NCBI RefSeq assembly: GCF_033958435.1
Contig: NC_134138.1
Coordinates: forward strand, 23,280,598-23,344,597
Reading direction: 5' to 3'
DNA: 64,000 nt
From: Carettochelys insculpta
Lineage: Eukaryota; Chordata; Testudines; Carettochelyidae
Shown: piece after piece, positions 11,480-23,543 of the stretch
How the letters are laid out: each line of letters starts with the position of its first letter
Position numbering within the stretch: the stretch's first letter is position 1
Notes under the pieces: generated by a model
The model's input: only the letters and a program-made list of their open reading frames with translations
Told to the model about the DNA's origin: nothing
Databases searched by the model: none
Position numbers and translations under genes: made by a program

Positions 11480-11610
11480 TGAGTAAGGACAAAGGACACT
11501 GGCCTCAGAGCCAGGAGATCTGAATTCTGCTCCTTGTCTTGCTAATGGCTTACTTTGTGACCTGGAGTTAGCTACCCACCCCTTCATGACTGGCCAACCA
11601 CTGGCAGCTC
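11480..11610 (+). repeat. MIR SINE fragment
   Basis: GACACTGGCCTCAGAGCCAG, GAGATCTGAATTCTGCTCC and TTTGTGACCTGGAGTTAG match the head and CORE of MIR. Confidence 0.65.
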
Positions 11611-12960
11611 ATTATTTCATACACCTCTCTGAGGTGACTTTTGGTCATTACTGATCTTTACTGCACTTAGCTGAAGTGGTGCCCTTTGAAGGAGACTGAG
11701 AAGTGAAGACTTGTAGATGACTTATGTTTCACTCAGAATACAAGTTAAGTCAGTCAAGGATGAAAGATGTCTGCTCCTATTGCCCATCTTCTGAGCCATC
11801 TGGTCTCTGCTCTGCTTTGTACATTTATACCAGGGCTGTCCAGGAGTGGAGAAGCAAAATGACAGGTTGCCCTGCTACCCCTATTTAGAAATGCTCCTCA
11901 AAATGAGCACTGTTGTGAGGTGGTGTGTGGAGTTGCAGCACCACTCAGTGAAATTTGGCTCATTTGGCCCACTGTTACTCTGGAGGAGCGTCCAGGCCAA
12001 ACCTGAACATTGCTACAACCCTATGTGCCAGATCGCAATGCTTGGAGCGGGGAGCTGGGCCCAGGCCTCCAGCACAGGAGCCAAGCTGCCCAGGCTGTGT
12101 GACCACCCTTCAGAGACAATATTTGGAAGATGTGGGAGGGTCTCAGTTTCAGATTTTGCCCCGGAATACTAATAGTCAAACCTCTGGGTACCTCTGATGG
12201 GTACACAATCCCTTGCACTATTTTGTCAGACTGCTGTCTATGATATTTTCCCATAGCATTGAAGTGGCCACATGAAATTTTCCCTAAATGCCTAAGAATG
12301 GGTTCTATCCTTTGGTGGAGTTTGGAGAGTGGTGTACTTGAATGAGAATGTTCTACATGAGCATAGGAATTTCTAATATTTTGATCCTCCCCAACTAACT
12401 GAACTAAAGAAGGGCAGAGAAGATGCTTTCCAGCTGTAGGATATTTACTGGGGAGTAGAGGGATTTACTGTAAGAACACAACACTGGGAAGCTGGGAGTG
12501 AGGAAAAAAGGAGGCAAGAGAAGGAATAAGATAAGAAAATGATTTCATTTGGGGAGGATCCAATAGCTTTCCTCGACCCACACAACCCTGCTTCCATCCC
12601 ACCCATTCCATTGTTTGTGATCATCAGAAGTAATGAAGATGTGGGGAAACCCCCAGGCCAGGACAGTATTGTAGTGGCTGAGAAGGAGAAAGAACCACTT
12701 GCATATCAGGAGTTCAAAGGGAAAGCAAGTAGTGGAGGTGGGGGACATCATCATTCTTAGCACTTAAGTAGCACATTGCATTCCTAAAGCATAGGGATTT
12801 GAGCAATGTTAATGAATCAAGTTGTTGCAATGCCCCTGTAAAGTTAGGATGAGCTGATGTCCCTGATTTTATAGGGAGAGTCTCAATGTTTGGGGCTATG
12901 TTTTATATAGGCACCAGTCCCAATATTTCATCCTTCCTATTGGGTCACCCTATGTGAAGA
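11611..12960. other. Mostly unassigned; possible decayed hAT piece
   Basis: The stretch 11828-12170 is richer in GC and starts CCAGGGCTGTCCAGGAGTGG, which could be a hAT-type end, but I find no matching right end or target duplication. The rest is unassigned. Confidence 0.3.
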
Positions 12961-12961
12961 G

Positions 12962-13100
12962 TGTATGGTAAAAGTTTATTTGCACTTTACAGATGGGCAA
13001 CTGAGGCACACCGAGGTTAAATGAGTGGCTTAATGTCAGCATGAGTCAGCATTAGGGTCCAGAACTAAACTCAGACATCTGCTGTAACCATGGGACCAGC
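12962..13100 (-). repeat. MIR SINE fragment
   Basis: TTTACAGATGGGCAACTGAG, then GCACACCGAGGTTAAATGAG and a line like GGGTCCAGAACTAAACTCAG are the reverse complement of the MIR CORE and head. Confidence 0.7.
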
Positions 13101-15109
13101 GGCCCCTAAGATCTCCCTGAGAGTTTAAGAGGGCAGCAAGCCAGTCCCTGGTATCAAAAGGGTTTGGGAATTGTTGTACTTGATAACCTTCTCCTTATAA
13201 AATATTAACAGCTGTTGAGTAGTTGATGATCCCTAGGAGATGCATAGTCATAGTTAATAAAAGTCTATTAGACTTTGCCAGCAGATTTGCTCTCTGGAAT
13301 TATTTCATGTGCTTAGCGTGTGGGTTTGTTTTTTTTCCTGCTTCACATTGTGTTGTAGCACATTTGGTGGTGTCACTATGAGCTCTATCATGCCACAGCA
13401 TGTCAGGGCCAAGTCCTGAAATAACAAGTTAGAATGCAATGCAATTATGTGGAAATTTAAAATAATTTATATGCAGATAATTAGCAAGTTGACCTATTTG
13501 TTGGAAGCAGCAATGTTGCCAGGATTAGAGCAACAGGTATCACAGAACTGACACACTAGTTGCTATGGGATACGGCTCCATTTTAACTGCAGCCTAATTT
13601 TTTTAAAAAATCATATCCATTGAACATCTGTTTATAACATAGTACCGGGACATTACATTACATTACGTTACATTTTTCCTATATTTTATCAATATTAACC
13701 TGAGATGGGTCTGAAAAGAAGCCCCAGGACCAGACACTGAGAGCAAACAGACTCATGGCATTCTGCAGTTACGTTCCTTATTCATTTATGGGAAAGTACC
13801 TAGATAGGAGTGCAAAGAGCATGATGTAAGAATCTATAGGATAGAAATCATGTGCAACACCAATGGGTACCACAGGGTCACACCCATTTACACTAGTATA
13901 ATTTAGAGCAGAATCAGATTCTTTGTATCTGCAATGGCTCCTGTGTTCCCAAACGTGTGGGTTTGGACTTTGTCTCTGTATATGTAGTTTTCTTAAGGCT
14001 GGTACGCTCAGGCATATGGCTTCATATTTATCTTGCTCCATACTAATCTGGATCACAAACGTCAAGTCAATTCTATTTCCAAGCTTGGGTCCTGGTCCCT
14101 CATTAATACTAACTCCATATCTAAATGTAGTTGTAAAAATGAAAGGAGGAATGTGATTGGTTGGTGTCAACTCTAATTGTGCATCTAGACTGGAATAAAT
14201 AGGCAGTTGTTGCGGAAATATTTGGTTAGAGCAACAACATCTCAGCAGCAAAGTCCTACCAACTCCTTGAGTGCTTGGGTGGGTGAGGCACGTAGCCTTC
14301 AACTTGATTTCTTCTTGTAAATGCTCCCAAGGCAATCAGTGCAACTGCTCACCCACCAGTCCTGTCATTGCCTTCATGTCAAGCGGGAAGTAAAAACCTA
14401 GGCAGTCTCTTAAATGAGGAGCAGGCAGGCTGACTCTTATGCTTCCTAAGGGCTCCAGGTTTTGTGGGAGTTCCTCATATGACAACACTTGAGTGTATTT
14501 TGGCAGTCATCTGGTTTAAGGAACCTGCAGATGGGGTGTGTGCGGGGGGGTCTGGGTGTGATTGTTTCAGAAATAGCCTATTCTCTAGATTAATGTGTAT
14601 GTGGGATTCTGTCTGGCACAAAACAGAGGGCTTAGGTCTTAAAATAATTCCTCCACTTCCATTATTAGCTAGATTATAGCCCATCTCTGTGCACATGGAG
14701 TTTCCTACAGCTCTGGTGTGAAATGAGAAACTTAGAGCATCAGTAGGTCAATAAATAGCAAAAATACAGTAAATTCCAAAGTAGGAAAGATTCTGGCTTT
14801 GCTTCCACTTTTAGTTTCAAACCAGCTATGATACTGAGCCAAATTCTCCTTTCAGTTACACTGTCCAGCCTCACTGAACTGGTGTCAACAAGAAGAGAAT
14901 TTAGCTTGGCACCCTGATTGCATGCAAATAACCTAACTAACAGCCAAAGGTAAATAAAGTGGGAAGTGGCAAAAAACGACTAGATATTCTGGAACATACA
15001 CTCAGTTGCTGGTAAGGAAAGCCTAAATAGATCCATTGGAATTACACTCTCTTCAAACTTACCGGGATTGGTACATGACTTTTCATGAGTTTTACCCAGA
15101 ATGAATTTC
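13101..15109. other. No supported gene; short ACATT microsatellite
   Basis: A run of ACATT units lies at about 13650-13672. The minus-strand frame at 13778-14335 (185 codons) has no domain, no family resemblance and no splice-like ends, so it is not called. The rest is unassigned. Confidence 0.5.
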
Positions 15110-15351
15110 CAGAGATGGAAAAAGTGCCAGAAAGTTATTTGAGTAAAAGTGCAGCTGCTTTTTCTTCTTTTTTTATGGGGGGAGGGGAGTATACTTAAGT
15201 ACAAGTTACTGATGTCCCTCTGGAAAACTACTTGAGTAAAAGTACATGCACATGCGCACACAGGTCACATCTAGATTGTACTCAAGTATCCAGAAATGAA
15301 AGCAGATGCACTTTTATTCAAGTAACTTTCTGGGCACTTTCTCCAACCCTG
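15110..15351. mobile_element. hAT-like MITE with long inverted repeats
   Basis: The left end CAGAGATGGAAAAAGTGCC and the minus-strand right end CAGGGTTGGAGAAAGTGCC begin an imperfect inverted repeat more than 50 bp long, containing AGTTACTTGAGTAAAAGTGC-like text on both arms. Ends that begin CAG and the TTGGAAAAAGTNCC form point to hAT. I see no 8-bp target duplication. Confidence 0.6.
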
Positions 15352-16330
15352 ATAACAACTGCCTTTTTGATTGAAATCAGGCCCCCAGAGCTAAGAGCAT
15401 AAGTCTCTCCAAGTTTGAACTAAGGCACAGAGACCTAAGTCCTTGTTTGGAGTTAGAGACCTAAATACCTTAAAGGATCTGGGCCAAGCTCAGTTAGTTC
15501 ACTGCTGTCGCAGATTCACATCCTCTGTGGGTCAAGCACATAACACCCAGTGTTAGACAAACAGGTGTGCGGAGCCCTTCCTGTTCTTTTGATGCTTGTG
15601 TTCAAGAGTAATATGTTAATTATTAATCCTCTGTTGCATGCCACAAAAAGAGGACATTATGCTTCTTGAGAATAGGGATGACACACAAAACAAAGCCCTG
15701 CAGGGAAGAAAGGATGGCGTAGAAAGGTATTGACAAGCTGCACACCATTTACTTATGAAATACCTGTGCAGTATAGGATAAAGAACGGCAATGTTGTAAA
15801 TGTGTGGGAACACTGGCGGTTGTTCTCTCATGATTGTAGCACAGAAGAATGTTGGCACCTTTTCTCATTGGCTTTACGTTACCAAACTGAATCAGTGGTG
15901 AGTAATAGGATGTACTTCTGGAAGCGTCCTTCACAGAACAAACTTTCATTTGGAGCTTTAATCCTTTGACTGACACGCACACAAAGCTTTCTGTTAAATG
16001 TGGATCCTGTAGCAGAGGGTGACCTACAAATATAATGCACCATTGCTTGCAAATCAGATCTGTGGTGTTGTGCATTCACAAACATATAGGCACAAATGCA
16101 GTTGTGGTTGGCAAGCAAAAGAGGACCAAGTCCTTTGGCCAAGTGTTTCAAAAGTAACTAGTGATTTGGGGGTTTTCAGGATTTGGATGCTCACCTCAAA
16201 ACTCTTATCCAGCTCCTACATTCTGAAAGGTGCAACTCAAATCCCCAGGTGAGTTCCCAAAATCACTAGTCACTTTTGAAAATCTTGGCCCTTCTGTCTG
16301 GTCATCCAGCACAGGTGCTGAGTGCTGTGC
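15352..16330. other. No supported feature
   Basis: No recognised repeat or exon. Several overlapping frames on both strands over 15616-16252 have no motif. Confidence 0.5.
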
Positions 16331-16338
16331 ATATAGAC

Positions 16339-16739
16339 CAGAGGCATCTAACCTTTTTTTCATTAGGGGCCACATGCTATTTTTTTACATGTTCGGGGGG
16401 GGGGGGGGTTGCAACACAAAATAGCCCCCCCCCGCAAGCTTAAACCCCTTGCAGCCCCAAACCGCCCCCTGCCTGAAACCCCCTGTAGCCCCAGACTGCC
16501 CCCTGCCCACCCCCAGGCTTAAACCCCCTCGCAGCCCCAACCTGCTCTGCTGCTGGCCCCATGCCCCAGCTGAAGCGTTGCCCCTGGGGCTAGCAGTGGC
16601 TCTGTGCCCTAGCTGGCAGGGCTATGCAGCAGCCAGCCCCATGGAAGCTCGTGCCTCTGCAGCAGCCGGCCTTGCAAGCTGGATAAAAAGGCTCCACGAG
16701 CCAGATTCTGACCCATGGGTCACTTGTTGGAAACCAATG
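16339..16739. mobile_element. hAT MITE with perfect 8-bp target duplication
   Basis: The direct repeat atatagac lies at 16331-16338 and 16740-16747. The element begins CAGAGGCATCTAACC and its other strand begins CATTGGTTTCCAAC, decayed inverted ends of hAT type. The interior has 14 consecutive G (16395-16408), then a C-run (16426-16434) and a C-rich stretch with CCCCNNGCAGCCCCA units. It codes for nothing. Confidence 0.8.
16395..16408 (+). repeat. Homopolymer G14
   Basis: Fourteen consecutive G, followed 17 bases later by nine C. The pair can form a G/C hairpin or a quadruplex and is a likely spot for sequencing length errors. Confidence 0.95.
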
Positions 16740-16747
16740 ATATAGAC

Positions 16748-18500
16748 AGGAAGCAAGAAGCAATGAGAAAAACGAGGAGTGCGGTGAAATGCCCATGATC
16801 CAGCTTAGGCAAAGATACTTTATATTTTTGCTGCAGAGGCTGAGTGTAGAGGAGAAGGGACTCTAGCATTTGCATTGTGGGCCAAACACTTTGCTTCTCA
16901 GCTGGGTGATTGAGAAAAAGGTTTCCTTCACTCTCGCACAGTTCTGATCTTTTGAATTTCAAACTCTGTGTTAGGTCAGAGGTTGAAATTGTTTCAAACC
17001 CTTTGATTTGTGTTAGGTAACTTTGTAGATCCTGATCCCATATGTTTAAAACTCCCAAATAATTTAGTGCAGGATTAAGCCCTGAATTGTAATACATGAT
17101 ATTAGCAGAAAGGGACAACCTGTGCAGGGACATACGGCCCCCTTGCAACAGAACTAGTGCCATGTTGCTTTGCAGAGGAAGGTCAAGATTTGGGGAGATT
17201 ATGCATGATGAACACTCCCACCCCCAGGTGCTAGAGAGCCCACTAATATGGGGTGCCATGCACAACTAGGGTTTGGGATGAAGTGGTGGGGCCAGAAAAC
17301 CCTTTGCTTTGTGGATCTTATTGTCCTTACACCATGGTGGGGGATTCTAGAATGGTGAAGAATAGAAGAATACGTGTGTGTGTGTGTGTGCGTGCGCTTG
17401 TTCCTTCTCTTGAGAAGTTCTAGTAGATTGTATGTTCCTTTGGGGTTTTGTATTTTTAAATCTTTTTTATATATGTTTGTACTTTAAAAAATTGTAAGCT
17501 GCCTCTAATATTTTAAATAGAGAGTTGGAGTAAAAATATTTTAAATAAATAAATAAATGATATTAAGCTAGGAAAGCTACTTTGGGGCAACTCTGGATAG
17601 CATCTTTGCTTTCGGTCTGTGGCCAATCAGGAAGGATTTATTTTCTTTTTCCCCTGATGGTGGTTCCCAGTAATAACTCAAGCTGGGTGCTGCAGAGAGG
17701 GTATTCCTCAAGGTGTATAGTTCACAAGGAACCAGTAAACAATTTATCAGCTAAATGACATACATCTGTTATTGCATTGTAAACAAATTTGCAGTAATTC
17801 ATGCTGTATCCTGATATGTAGACTCACTGTCCATTTTAAACCAGAGAAATTTATTTAAAACAGCTAGAAACCTGAGATGCAAATAGGCCAACTTCCACAC
17901 AGCTTGAGTTCCAGCTTTGTGTCTTAATTTAGTGTCGTCACACATCCTGTTTGCAACTCTCTGCAGCACACAGAGCCATCTAGTGGCTGAGCAGTATACT
18001 GCATGCAAACATTACAGTGCAGAAGTCTTGCACATGGATTCCAAAATGGCTACATATAATCTTTTGGGGACTAGTCTGGCAAGGAGCACCTCTCATGGAT
18101 AAACCCTTAGTTGTTATTAAAAATATTTCATATCATTTTAAGATTCAGACTGATAGACTCTGATGGCCCCTTCAAAGTAGTACTGGGGTATCCAACTGCT
18201 TCGGCTGCGATCAGGTATGCCATTTAGGACAGGCCAGTGGGCTACAGTCAGTACTGTGCCTTGTTCCACTCTCTTTATGCCACCCACAGAGCACAAATGT
18301 AGCTGACATCATGCTGCAGCTCCTTGCTAAGGATTCCCCTGGCATGGGGCACTGCCAACTTGTTGCACATGGATGGTCAGATGCTCAGTGAGCACCAGGT
18401 TCACATCAGAGCAGCTTCTGGAGGCAGTGTAGGATGCAGACAGTTTGAAATGTGTAAGTATACTAGCCTGGTATACTAGCCAGGTATGCCAGGAAAGATG
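16748..18500. other. No gene; simple repeats and a possible LINE/SINE tail
   Basis: A (GT)n run lies at 17371-17394. At 17460-17562 the text TTGTAAGCTGCCTCTAATAT followed by (AAAT)n resembles the 3' tail of an L2-type LINE or its SINE. The minus-strand frame at 16720-17265 has no motif. Confidence 0.4.
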
Positions 18501-18503
18501 TTA

Positions 18504-18625
18504 TAGTAAAACTCTCCCTGTAGATACCTGTTTTCCACAAAGAGGGTTTTTTTTCCAGTTTAGTTTATACTGACACAAATTAAGTGTGTCTACATGGGAG
18601 TTTTACTGGCACAGCTATGTCAGCA
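18504..18625. repeat. Inverted-repeat MITE fragment
   Basis: AGTAAAACTCTCCCTGTAGA at 18504-18523 pairs with TCTACATGGGAGTTTTACT at 18589-18607, and AAGTGTGTCTACATGG carries the TCTACA core. The true ends are not visible. Confidence 0.4.
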
Positions 18626-18884
18626 ATTTTATTTGTGTGTACAAGCCTGGGGTCTCAAACTGTGTTTCACTGGCAGACCAGCCCAAAGTGTTACAAGGGA
18701 CTACTTAGATCTGCATCAGCTCATTAACAAGAGTTTTACCACTCAAGTGAGCACCTCAGCTATTACAATGAATCTTGTGCTTTTCACCCCAGGAAAACCT
18801 CAAGCTGCTTTTTTAACATATGTAACAAATTGTACACAGGCTCTCATCCACTACAGATAGGAGGCTGTTTGATATCAGCCTTTG

Positions 18885-19030
18885 CCATAGCTCAATGAAC
18901 AGGGCACTAGAGTAAGACTCAGGCAAACTGGTTTCTACTACTGGCTCAGCCGCGATGGTTTGTTTGTTTATTTGTTTGTTTTGACTGTGGGCAAATCATT
19001 TCACCTCTCAGTTTCAATTTCCACTCTTTG
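18885..19030 (+). repeat. MIR SINE with internal (TTTG)n
   Basis: CCATAGCTCAATGAACAGGG, then GACTCAGGCAAACTGG, a TTTGTTTGTTTATTTG expansion and GGGCAAATCATTTCACCTC follow MIR order. A simple-repeat expansion replaces part of the CORE. Confidence 0.6.
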
Positions 19031-19717
19031 CCCATCTAGTCAAAATAGAAATAGAAAATTGGAAATTGAAGAGTTCTGTTCCTTTTTTTTTTAAAAACAA
19101 AGTTGGGTTGAAATTAACTTGTTTCTGAGAAACATTGTGCTTTCAACTAACTGACATTTTACCGTGGAAAAAAAAGCAACCCCAAGGAAAATTTCCAGAC
19201 ATCTCTACTTGTATTATTGGACATTTCCAGAACGTGATCAAATGTGACCATTGCTGCTTTCACTGGTATAATATCATATGAGTGAGAATGTCTGCTTACA
19301 GGAAATGTATTCTTTTAAATCTATTTTATGATTCCTTCTGACCATTCCTCTTGACTTTTTTCTTGTTCTATGTCTCGTTGCTGTAAGACTTTGCAATATT
19401 TACTTCTGGGAGGTCAAAGTTTTACAGATAATCAGGCTGTGCCCTTTATAGGTTACTGGTCCTAAGAGCTTTCCCTGATGGATTTATTTCACGTGAACAT
19501 TGCTTAGTAGGAAGTTGAACTGGTTGGGAATTTGTTGATAAACTGGTTTTTGTTGGAAAATGCCTATTCATGAAGACCAAAACTTTCTGCAGAAATGTCC
19601 TATATCTGTTTTGATGGGAAGATTTCTCAGATCCAGGATGGAATTTCTGGACATGTGCTCATCTCGATGATTGTCCCTCTGCCTAATAAAGCAGTGACAG
19701 TTTTTTCATCATCTTAA

Positions 19718-20217
19718 GGGCAGGTCTACACTAGATCTGAAAGTCAATCTTAAATACACAATTCTACCTATAACAATTGCATAGCTGGTATCGATGTATC
19801 GAAGATCAATTTATCAGGCTGTTTTTACAGAGTGAGGTCAAAGGGAGAAAATCTCCCATCATCCTCCCTTAGGCTTGGTCTACATTAGGGATCAACATCA
19901 ATCCCAGATACGCAGTTCTAACCACACCATTTTCATAGCTAGAATTGAAGTATCAGGATCGGCTTTGTTCCCTGGTGTAGATCAGGGCTCTTTGGGCTTG
20001 CGCCAATGTCCCTTACTCTATGTGTCAGTGTGGAGTACCAGGGTCGATGGCTGAGCCGAGCCAGATTGATTTTGCCACATCTTCACATATGCGGCAAAGT
20101 CGATCCCCAGAAGATTGATCGCAATGTGCTGTCTCCTCCATAAGTATAGACATAGCCCTACTCCTCGTGAAAATGATTTTCTGGTAGGTCGATTTTCTGG
20201 TAGGTATAGACATACCG
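19718..20217. mobile_element. MITE (TCTACAC ends), host of a nested MITE
   Basis: The left end GGGCAGGTCTACACTAGATC and the minus-strand right end GGTATGTCTATACCTACC are imperfect inverted repeats. The interior has TATCGATGTATCGAAGATC. A second related element (19872-20158) lies inside it. Confidence 0.6.
19872..20158. mobile_element. MITE nested in the preceding MITE
   Basis: The left end GGCTTGGTCTACATTAGGG and the minus-strand right end TAGGGCTATGTCTATACTT form the inverted repeats. The interior has CAGGGTCGATGGCTGAGCC and AGTCGATCCCCAGAAGATTG. The flanks tta and cta may be a decayed 3-bp duplication. Confidence 0.6.
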
Positions 20218-20274
20218 TAAAGTTCTCACTACAGCACTGAGAATGGGTGTTATGTGCACACTCATGAAAGCCAG

Positions 20275-20415
20275 CACAATTATGGAAATGGACAGGGAGC
20301 CGTGAGCAGGGTTGTATTTCCAGCTTCACTGCTGACCTGCTGGGGGACCTTAGGCATGCTGCTTCACTTCTTTGCCCCCCCTTCCCATTCAATGTCAGTC
20401 TCATCAGTTCAGAAT
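20275..20415 (+). repeat. MIR SINE fragment
   Basis: GGGTTGTATTTCCAGCTTCA, CTGCTGACCTGCTGGGGGAC and GGCATGCTGCTTCACTTC match the MIR CORE. Confidence 0.6.
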
Positions 20416-20426
20416 GTAAACTCGGA

Positions 20427-20560
20427 GGGTATGTCTACACCAGAGTTGGACGATGTAACTTCCACAGTGGCTCTGAGTTAGCTTGTGTGCTAGATATAAA
20501 AGTGTAGCTGCTATGGCAGGAGCGGGTGGGTGAGCTAGGCTCTGTGGGTACTGTCTTATC
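20427..20560 (+). repeat. MITE end fragment
   Basis: GGGTATGTCTACACCAGAG is a terminal repeat of the TCTACAC group. No right end is seen. Confidence 0.35.
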
Positions 20561-20699
20561 CAAGACCCTATGTATGATCTCAGGAGGTTAACCCCTCATA
20601 CAGCCATGGCTAAATTTCTATTTTTAGCATGCTTGCTCTATCAGTGCTGGGGTGGGTATGTCTGTTTGAGCGGGAAATTATATTTCCCATCGTAGGCAT

Positions 20700-20775
20700 G
20701 CCCAAAATGTGAGTTATGCAGTGCCTAGCACACCGGGGCCTTGATCCTTGTTGTGCCTCCAGGCATGACCATAAT
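20700..20775 (+). repeat. MIR-like tail fragment
   Basis: GTGCCTAGCACACCGGGGCC followed by CCTCCAGGCATGACCATAAT matches the 3' tail of sauropsid MIR-type SINEs. Confidence 0.5.
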
Positions 20776-20779
20776 ACGA

Positions 20780-22695
20780 ACAATACATATCATTGTGGAT
20801 ATCTCTCAAATTGATTGACACACATTTTCCTACATTTTTCCTTTGTGCTTCTTGTAAAGAGTTATTTTAGGACTGTAGAGGGGAACCAAAGAGGCTGCAT
20901 AAATATTCTGACTTGACATAAAAATGAAACAGCCAGAGTGAGTTTGCTAATGTTAACAATCTTCATGAATTTTTACCCTGATTTTGCAGGAGAGGGAATA
21001 AAATCTAAGAGATCATTGAAGTGTAATGCACCTTCTTCTCTATTCTCATCTTTTTTCCCTTTGGTGTTATCAGAGGTAAAAACTCTGCCATAAATGATAG
21101 GTGCATCAGACAGTGATGGAGAATTTTTCCTTGAAAACATGAATGGGGATGAAGCACATCCCTTTAATCATTGCAGCAAAGGGTGTTATAATTTAGCCAG
21201 TGAATTTTTTTCCCAGATTATTTTTGAACCACAGTGAACCACAAAGAAGACCATTCCATATAATGAAATACTCTCCATCAATCTGTTAAATCTGGATGCT
21301 TCTAATGCTTTGTGTAATGTAGAAGGCTAAATAGTCTCCCTAGCTCAACAGTGGCTTTATGCCCACATGCAAATCCCACTATAGCTACTAGATGTGGCAA
21401 TAATTTAGTTGATATTACTACCATTAACCTGACCAAGATTTTTGGATGTCTGCTTATTAATGAAACAATCTAGCATGAAAATAATAACAATTGATATTTT
21501 TCTGGGTTAGGTACAGTATCACATTATAAGATTCTTATAATGATGAGCTCAGAGTTCCATCATTAAAACTATCACTAAACACTTCTATCACTAAGCACTT
21601 AAGAGCTGTCGCTTATTCTGGTGACATGCTATGGTAGATGCTCTGGGGTGGTTTAACCATTGATCCCGCATTTCTTAAATTAATATCAGAGTGACACCCA
21701 TGTCCTTTTTATTGCTCTCCACTTTGTGCACACGTAGTACTTCATTTAAAACCACATGGACATTTTCTAATAAAAAAATCTGAAACAGTGTTATAGTAAA
21801 ATTCTATATTTGCTCTCACAGCAATTGGCTGGAATTTGGCCAAAAGTTATATGTTAATTGTGATGCATTTCAATGAAAAAATCCAAAACAAAAGAAAATT
21901 ATCTTTTCAAGATTTCTAAAACAGTCCTGCTCAGTGAATGGGTCTAGACTAGGTGCCCTGTTGAGTTTCCTTCGAGCACTATGTTTCTATGAGTCTTTGA
22001 AAGAATCATGGAAGTTTTGCGTCATTTTGCATTGACAGAAAAGGCAGAGTCAGGGTGAGAAAACAATTCTTCCACTTTTGTCTTTTTTTTTTTAAATTTA
22101 CCCCACTCCTTATTTTCCATTTGAGAAAATGGGGGGAAGTGTAGGGGAAAGAAAACTGGACTCCAAATCAATGCATCTGAGGTTTTGAAAACTGAAATGC
22201 AACAAAGTACTTTCTTTTTGGTTTGGATTTTTTCATTTAAAAAAACAAATAACTAATGGATAGCTTTTCACCAGCTCCTAGATAGCCAGTTAGTGAGATG
22301 GAAAATTTGGAGTGATAGTCATATAATTTGCTCTTCAAAACATAAATACACAACAGATTTCTTAAGTCCTGCAGTACAGATTTCTAAGTCAAATTGACAT
22401 TCTCTTTCAACAATCAAAACTAGCACTTTCGCTCTCTCTGTTTCTCCTCTCTGAGAGTTCTTCCTTTCCACTGATAGCATTTGCAGATAACTATCAAGTG
22501 AGAACAATGCAGTTGCACTGAATTTCTGAAATTGGTTCCGTTCTTAGCCAGACAGAGATGTTGAGTGTGACTTTTTTTTTTCAGTTGCTTAATCATTGGT
22601 TAAATAAGTCTGTCTAGTTTCAAGATGTTTCACCAGATTCTTTAAATATCCTTTGCAGTGTTTCTATAATGTGTAAAGGTCGGTAAGAATTAGGT
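20780..22695. other. No supported feature
   Basis: AT-rich unassigned sequence. 22060-22290 is rich in A and T runs of the AAAATTTT type. No exon signal. Confidence 0.45.
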
Positions 22696-22699
22696 GATG

Positions 22700-23042
22700 T
22701 TTGTACCATGCCTCACTTCATTAGGTTAAATCCCCCCAGTGGCAACTTTGAAGTGTGAAACTTTGAAGTGTGAAACTTTGAAGTTCCAGCTTGCGTGTAG
22801 CCGCGGTTAAGCCACAGGTACTTTGAAGTGCCCACACTCCTTCGAAGTCCCTTTACATCTCAAAATTTTAAAGTACCCACGGATGACCCGTGGCTACAGG
22901 CAAGCTGGCACTTCGAAGTTGTCATGGGGGAGATTTAGCCAAATAAAGTGCTGCATATGCAGTGCAGCACTTTATTAGTAATCTCCCAAACGCCCTAATT
23001 ACTATGCCCCCTTCAAAGCTGGGGGCAAGTCTAGACACAGCC
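22700..23042. mobile_element. CTTCGAAG-rich MITE, 5'-truncated
   Basis: The right end, read on the minus strand, is GGCTGTGTCTAGACTTGCC. The interior is palindromic, with repeated CTTTGAAGT/CTTCGAAGT and paired GTAGCCGCGGTT...CCGTGGCTAC. A 15-bp unit (ACTTTGAAGTGTGAA) is tandemly repeated near 22747. The expected left terminal repeat is missing. Confidence 0.6.
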
Positions 23043-23166
23043 TCAGAGGAGTAGCTGTGTTAGTCTGTAGCTTCACAGAAAACAAGCAGTCCTATAGCAC
23101 CTGGAAGACTAACAATTTTATTTATTAGGTAATGAGCTTTCACAGGTGAGACCCACTTCATCATCG
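23043..23166 (-). mobile_element. PLE tail fragment
   Basis: On the minus strand it reads GAAGTGGGTCTCACCTGTG, AAAGCTCATTACCTAATAAA, then GACTAACACAGCTACTCCTC at its far end. This is the terminal part of a PLE with its hammerhead-like motif. No coding part remains. Confidence 0.75.
23123..23165 (-). ncRNA. Hammerhead-ribozyme-like motif in PLE tail
   Basis: Minus strand: GATGATGA in place of CTGATGA, hairpin AGTGGGTCTCACCTGT, then GAAAGCTCATTACC. GAAA is kept but the first core and stem II are damaged. Confidence 0.5.
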
Positions 23167-23169
23167 GCT

Positions 23170-23355
23170 TGTTTACAAAATAAGAGAGTCCCTGCCCCCA
23201 AAGAGCGTATTGTCTAAATAGGCATGACAAAGAGGGTAAACAGAGGCACAAAAAGGGTAAATGACTGTGCTGAGATTGCACAGCAGGCTAGTGATATAAC
23301 TAACTGTGACTAAAATCCAGGTCTGAGTTGCATTCCTGTGTCCTATCCACAGGAC
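23170..23355 (-). repeat. MIR SINE, nearly full
   Basis: The plus strand runs GAGTCCCTGCCCCCAAAGAG, AACAGAGGCACAAAAAGGG, TTGCACAGCAGGCTAGTG and CTGTGTCCTATCCACAGGAC, the reverse complement of the whole MIR-type SINE from tail to tRNA-like head. Confidence 0.75.
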
Positions 23356-23371
23356 CTCACCGCCTTTCATA

Positions 23372-23543
23372 GGGTATGTCTATACTGAACATAGCAATCG
23401 ACTGCTGATATGGCATTTTAGCTACACCCACTGCGTAGCTAAAATCTACTTATCAGTGGTCACCTTTAATGTCTCTTGACACAGAAGAAGGCCGACGGGA
23501 GCCATTTCTCCCATTGATCTTCTGCAGCAGTGTAGACCTAGCC
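23372..23543. mobile_element. Short MITE with ATA target duplication
   Basis: The left end GGGTATGTCTATACTGAAC pairs with the minus-strand right end GGCTAGGTCTACACTGCTGC. Both sides are flanked by ATA (23369-23371 and 23544-23546). It is 172 bp long with no coding. Confidence 0.7.

Noticed and set aside
13778..14335. 185-codon open frame on the minus strand
   Set aside because: No motif, no splice signals, no family resemblance; similar lengths arise by chance in 64 kb.
22745..22790. CRISPR-like short repeats
   Set aside because: A 15-bp tandem repeat without spacers in vertebrate-type DNA.
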